A stretch of 64,000 nucleotides of DNA from Cunninghamia lanceolata. Lineage: Eukaryota > Streptophyta > Pinopsida > Cupressales > Cupressaceae. The notes beneath the pieces are model-generated. The model saw nothing but the letters and a program-made list of their open reading frames with translations. It was not told the DNA's origin and did no database searches. The stretch spans positions 1,952,501-2,016,500 of the forward strand of contig BSBN01001362.1 in NCBI GenBank assembly GCA_027924645.1, in the 5' to 3' direction. Below, piece after piece: positions 59,201 through 64,000 of this stretch; positions within the stretch are counted from its first letter, which is position 1; every line of letters starts with the position of its first letter. The translations under genes were made by a program, and so were the position numbers.

Positions 59201-60518
59201 GTTTAGGGATAAGGGATTAGAGTTTAAGGTATAATATCGAGTCTGTTGAGGGTTTAGGAATAGGGATAACATTTAGGGTTTAGGGATGAGGGATTAGAGT
59301 TGAGGGATGATGGATTAGAGTTGAGGGTTGAGGGATTAGGGTTTAGGGATAAGGTTTAGGGTTGAGGGTTGAGGGATTAGGGTTTAAGGTATAGTGTTGA
59401 GGGTTGAGGGTTGAGGGTTCACGGATTAGGGTTGAGGGTTGACGGATTAGCATTTAATGTCGAAGGTAGAGGGATTAGGGATGGGGTTTAGGGTTTAAGG
59501 TTTAAGGATTGAGGGTTGAGGCTTTAGGGATGAGGGTTTAAGGATTAAGATATAGTGTCAAGTGTTGAGGGTGTAGGGATAGGGTTTAAGTTTTAAGGGT
59601 TAAGGGTTGAGGGATAGGGATTAGGGTTTAAGGTATAGTATCGAGTCTGTTGAGGGTGTAGGATTAGGGATAGCATTTAGGGATTAGGGATAGGGTTGGA
59701 GGGTTTAGGGATAAGGGATTAGGGTTTAAGGTATAGTATCGATTCTGTTGAGGGTGTAGGAATAGGGATAGCATTTAGGGTTTAGGGATGAGGGATTAGA
59801 GTTGAGGGATGACGGATTAGGGTTGAGGGTTGAGGGATTAGGGTTTAGGGATAAGGTTTAGGGTTGACGGCTGAGGGATTAGGGTTCAAGGTATAGTGTT
59901 GAGGGTTTAGGGATAGGGTTTAGGGTTGAGGGATTAGAGTGAAGGGTTGAGGGATTAGGATTTGATGTTGAGGGTTGAGGGTTAAGGGTTAGGGTTGAGA
60001 GATGAGGGATCAGAGTTAAGGGTTGAGGGATTAGGGTTTGACGTCAAGGGTTGAGGGTTGAGGTTTGAGGGTCAAGGGTTTAGGGATAGGGTTGAGGTTG
60101 AAGGGATTAGGGTTTAAGGTATAGTGTTGAGGGTTGATGGATCAGAGTTAAGGGTTGAGGGATTAGGGTTGAGGGTTGTAAGGATTAGGGATAGGGTTGG
60201 AGGGTTTAGGGATAAGGGATTAGAGTTTAAGGTATAGTATCGAGTCTGTTGAGGGTGTAGGATTAGGGATAGCATTTAGGGCTTAGGGATGATGGATTAG
60301 GGTTGAGGGATTAGGATTTGACATTGAGGGATGACGGATTAGGGTTGAGGGATTAGGATTTGACGTTGAGGGTTGAGGGATTAGGATTTGACATTGAGGG
60401 TTGAGGGTTTAGGGATAGGGTTGAGGGTTGAGGGATTAGGATTTGACATTGAGGGTTGAGGGTCAAGGGATCAGAGTTGAGGGTTTATGGATTAGGGTTT
60501 GACATTGAGGGTTGAGGG
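56230..60518 (+). repeat. Interstitial telomere-like array, heptameric (TTTAGGG/TTGAGGG/ATTAGGG variants) with higher-order units
   Basis: About 4.3 kb of 7-bp-type units: TTTAGGG (the plant telomere unit), TTGAGGG, GATTAGGG, GATAGGG, TTAAGGG. A diagnostic non-telomeric string, aaggtatagtatcga, recurs at about 56290, 56600, 57210, 57645, 57985, 58433, 58777, 59228, 59632, 59724 and 60232, marking higher-order repeats mostly 300-450 bp apart. Another string, ggtatagtgttgagg, alternates with it. The register and variant spectrum differ from the 20.5-22.6 kb array. Frames here are not genes. Confidence 0.92.
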
Positions 60519-61474
60519 CAGTTTCTATCACTAACTTGATTATGAGGGCTTGCCCCTTCATTGTTATGCCTATCATATGGCAGAGCATCTGGCAAGCCCT
60601 TGCAAGAAAAAGATGTGATCAATGCAAAGGATGTGATGAATCTATAGCAGGACAAAACGCGAGCGCATTATAGCGTGAGCGCATTATAACGCGCTCCCGT
60701 TATAATGTGCTCGCTTTATAATGCGCTCGTGTTTTGTATTTCTATTGAAACGGTAAAAAAGTGGTTACGCCCATGATCCAGGCCCACATGCTCTATTTTC
60801 TTATTGATTCTGCGCGTGCTCCAACAAAAAAGAAGTGCTTTCATGCTATTGGGAAGTTCACATGCACATTTGACACATTGTACCACCTTTGCATGATCTT
60901 TCCACCACCTTTTCTGCTTTGCCAACTTGAGAAGGAGGAAATAACATAGTTTTCACACCAAGTTTGATATATATCTATTCAAGTTTCAATTTTTGTAGTG
61001 TTGCAATGTTAATTGTGATTCAATTTTAGGAATTTAACATTGAAAAGAAAGCAAGTGGTGAAAAACTCAAATTGTTGAGTTTGATGCAAGAAGATAAAAA
61101 CACTACATAATTGGGTACTCTCTCCATTCAAATCTTCATTTTTTAGATATGTCAAGTCTTTACATGCATGTTCTTTACATTTTCCTTATTTCGAATTGAA
61201 TTACTTTATCATGCTTTATCATACATGTTTAAAATAGACACATTCCCAATCAAGAAAGCAACCTACAATCTCACATGATGCCATGTATATTTTCTACACT
61301 TGGGCTCTTTAATAATTATGTGTAATAAACAAACCTTAGTTCATACCATGATGTCAAACTATACAAGAATAAATCCTTACAACATAAAAAAAATACAATC
61401 CCACTATTATCATGTATTCATTTCTTAGGAACTAATATTGGTCTCTTTATCATGCTATAGACAAATTCTCCGTC
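60519..61474. repeat. Right flank of the array with CpG-rich palindromic cluster (60656-60736); no gene before 61475
   Basis: 60656-60736 holds about five 15-16-bp units, first as gcgagcgcattata and gcgtgagcgcattataa, then in reverse as cgcgctcccgttataa, tgtgctcgctttataa and tgcgctcgtg. It is thus a decayed palindrome of the same family as 56159-56198. 60750-61474 is A+T-rich with no recognisable feature. Confidence 0.8.
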
Positions 61475-64000
61475 ATGCCGAGGAAACGATCAAGAATTAA
61501 ACCAACACAGGAAGAGATAGAAGCTAAGAATGCAAAGAAAGCAATGGCTATGAGGGAACTTCGTGAGAAGAGGAAATTGGACACGATAAATGAAGACATA
61601 CCAATTGAAGAGGAACCACAACCATCACAAAGAGATATGGTATTGGCAGCACAAAGAGAACAAATGCAAAAACTTCGTGGTATGAGAGATTTGAATACCA
61701 TAGTTGGAGACACGTCCTTTACCGCAAGTCAACATATAGGGACACCATCTACCACATCTCAAGTTGAGAGTACATCATCACTCACATGTGATGAAGGAGT
61801 TATGCCATCGTTCCCACCTCAACCTCAAGGTATGTCATCTATTCCATCTTCGATCGAAGGTATGCCATCTAACCCATCTCATTTAAATATTGATGAAATT
61901 CCTAATGTTGAGATGAATTTACCTAACTTGACACCACCTAGAATTTTGCATAGAAAGCCAAAGTATTTGATTGATATTGATGAGAATATTTTGCAGCCAA
62001 TGGAAGGTAAGATTCCAAAACGCACTTGTAGAAGATATGCTAATAAGATTTGGAGATTGTTTTTTGAAAAGTTAAATGATACTGCAAGATGTCAACTATT
62101 TGTTGAAATGATGCGAAGTATAAAGTATAGGTCTATCATGAAGATTCTTGGGTTGAGAACATCAGAGGCTTCAAGTGAAAAATCTATTGTCAAGAATCTA
62201 ATGAGTGCATATGAGAGTGTGGGTAACACCTCATGCACAAAAGATAGTAATGCAACACGGCGTGTGATTACATCGACTATAGTAAGTAGTCAAACGAGGA
62301 AAGCTCGTCTCATTAGAAAGACAAGTCAAGAATTGAGAATTAATAGGAAAACTTTATCAAGAGCCGTTGGAAGACGCCAAAGAATTGAGGACACTAATGC
62401 TAATGAATTATGGGCATTCTCGGGGAGACTACCATTAAAAGATAAACCAATTGTTGAAGCATTGAGATCACTAATTGAAGACTTTTGGAAGAATTACACA
62501 GGGGTATCTCTGAATCAAAGGGATGTGGTAAGAAGGAGAATTGGTAGTCAGAACTGTGAGCCACATCCAAAGCATTTTTTGGATGAGACTCAAACACAGT
62601 TTTATGGTAAATTTCGAGAGAAGTATCCTCAAATTAAAATTTGTCAAAGATATTTTGAAATGCTAAAACCTTTCTATGTTAAGATAAATCACACACGCAC
62701 TACTTGTTGTTGTAGATTACATATTAAATTTTCTAACCATTTTGATGCTTATAGGTCTATATGTTTAGATATGCATACTAACAATGATTTGCAGGGTTGT
62801 GCCATATGTGCCCCACCAACATCTTCAAGAGACTTCATATCAAGAATTTTATGTGAAAGAGAGGAAGGTCAAATATTCTACAAGAATATGCTTGGATGGC
62901 ACATGTCATCGTTGCGATGGCTTGCAACATTTGCCAATATGTGAACATATGGAAATAACACATGCGGTTGGAAACGAACTAGTAGAGTTTGGCAAGTATA
63001 AGACAGTGGCATACAATACAAAAGATGGTAAAGAAGCAAAGAGGTGTGAATTAGTTATTGAAAAGATTCCAGTGTATCAGTTTATGCCTATATTTCGTGA
63101 CAGCATAGTGTATGAGTATGCAAGACATGCCCATAGAGCTCGATGGTTGGACTTGCAATTCAAGTTATGCAAGGACACATTTTCGATTGGTAGCATTGTT
63201 TCAGTCATCGACTTTGTAGAGAACTATAGTCTACAGCCACAGTGTGAGGTGCAATCACAATATTACAACTCCACATAGGTTTCTATATTTGTGCACATCG
63301 CATTCATTCATGCAAATGATAGTACAGAGGATGACAGAAAGATCATAAGGGAGTATAATTTCTATATTAGTGATGATCACACACATTCTATGGAGTTCGT
63401 GCAAGGTTGCTTTCAAGTGTTCTACAATGATTTGGCTAGAAGGGGCATATCGTTCAGTCAGCATATCATATGGTCAGATAATTGTGCGTCACAATTCAAG
63501 AACTCACAGAATTTCTATTCGCTGAGTAGGAGGCATAATTTTACAAGTATTCAACATATGTGGAACTTTTGTGAGGCTGGGCATGGAAAGGGGGAGCATG
63601 ATGGTGCAGGAGCATGTATCAAAAAAGCCATAGCATGAGAAGAGTTAAAGTATAAAGACAATGCAAAGTTGACAGATGCAAAATTGATTGTCAAGTGGTG
63701 TAATGCTTCCATGGGTCCAGGTAATGAAGGCAAGAGTTTAGCTCATAGATTTTTTTGGTTGATAGATGATACTAACATTGCACCATATGAGGATTGTTGT
63801 ACACTGATAGGATCAAATGAGATGCACTCTTTCAGAAGCTCAATTGCAAGTTCATGGAGTATCCATACACGAAAGATGTCATGCTTTTGTTCTTCCTGTA
63901 CAATTCAAGTCTAGGATGAGTGCGAGTCAAAGGAGTGGGTTGACGAATGGCAGTTAAGTTATCTTATCCCACTTGACACGTATCGACCCCCGACGGCACT
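61475..64000 (+). pseudogene. Transposase-like gene of unassigned family, broken, running off the window
   Basis: ATG at 61475 opens 489 codons to 62944. Order: a basic N-terminus (MPRKRSRIKPTQEEIEAKNA) with a duplicated module (MRELREKRKLDTI, MQKLRGMRDLNTI); a Ser/Pro/Met-rich linker; a helix-turn-helix-like segment near residues 282-301 (TSQELRINRKTLSRAVGRR); and a cysteine cluster (TCCCRLHIKF, LQGCAIC). A +1 frame change near 62885-62900 leads to frame 3 (CLDGTCHRCDGLQHLPICEH). TAG at 63276 precedes the core: FIHANDSTEDD, ISDDHTHSMEF, WSDNCASQFKN and GHGKGEHDGAG. TGA lies at 63636, then CFCSSC, TAG at 63912 and EWVDEWQLSYLIP. The acidic motifs suggest a DDE/D-type nuclease, by inference. 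Its pattern resembles uncharacterised eukaryotic proteins I recall but cannot name. One frameshift and three stops suggest an inactive copy. Confidence 0.6.

Noticed and set aside
57475..59272. Minus frames rich in Leu-Asn-Pro (71 and 66 codons)
   Set aside because: Products of the heptameric array; the same frame recurs because of the higher-order repeat.
56230..60518. Possible true chromosome end
   Set aside because: The array is degenerate and flanked on both sides by other DNA, so it is interstitial.

Overview
The window looks like nuclear DNA of a seed plant with a very repeat-rich genome, most likely a gymnosperm such as a conifer; this is an inference. It rests on A+T-rich intergenic DNA, many decayed Ty1/copia and Ty3/gypsy LTR retrotransposons, a plant 2-oxoglutarate/Fe(II) oxygenase gene with introns, plant-only DYW-type PPR fragments, and two multi-kilobase interstitial telomere-like arrays. 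I see no rRNA, tRNA, organellar, bacterial or CRISPR features.

Layout. 1-1484 is a decayed copia element (minus) with its primer-binding site and the start of an LTR. 3.6-5.86 kb is a truncated, dead duplicate (locus 1) of a 2OG oxygenase gene, carrying a 55-bp-arm foldback and two MITEs. 5.98-7.18 kb is a DYW-PPR pseudogene, and an inverted second copy lies at 17.27-18.88 kb. Between them sit a second inverted pair of about 0.8-kb arms around a gypsy integrase remnant (9.0-13.0 kb) and a gypsy protease remnant (15.4-17.3 kb). 20.5-22.6 kb is a hexameric TTAGGG-like array, followed by a hairpin minisatellite and a copia RT/RNase H fragment (23.5-24.3 kb).

25.16-31.94 kb is the most gene-like locus: a four-exon 2OG oxygenase gene (minus, SRG1-like class, 384 codons before disruption). 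Its last exon is split by a young 4,034-bp non-autonomous LTR element with a perfect 5-bp target duplication. The catalytic residues all lie upstream of the insertion, and the LTR supplies a short in-frame tail and stop.

32-49.7 kb is stacked retroelements: a gypsy RT/RNase H remnant, a copia 3' LTR with a long C/A-rich spacer, a 3' LTR attached to a non-canonical coiled-coil ORF, and a complete but decayed gypsy element with both LTRs (43.76-49.71 kb). 49.9-55.2 kb is the 5' half of a Tat-like gypsy element (LTR, PBS, repeat-filled leader, gag). 56.2-60.5 kb is a heptameric TTTAGGG/TTGAGGG-like array with higher-order structure, flanked by CpG-rich palindromes. 61.5 kb to the window end is a broken transposase-like gene of a family I cannot name.

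The genes do not form a pathway. The window records duplication, inversion and repeated insertion. The most interesting items are the transposase-like gene, the palindrome-bounded telomere-like array, the LTR-truncated oxygenase with MITEs that mark its duplication history, and the LTR element with the unidentified coiled-coil ORF.
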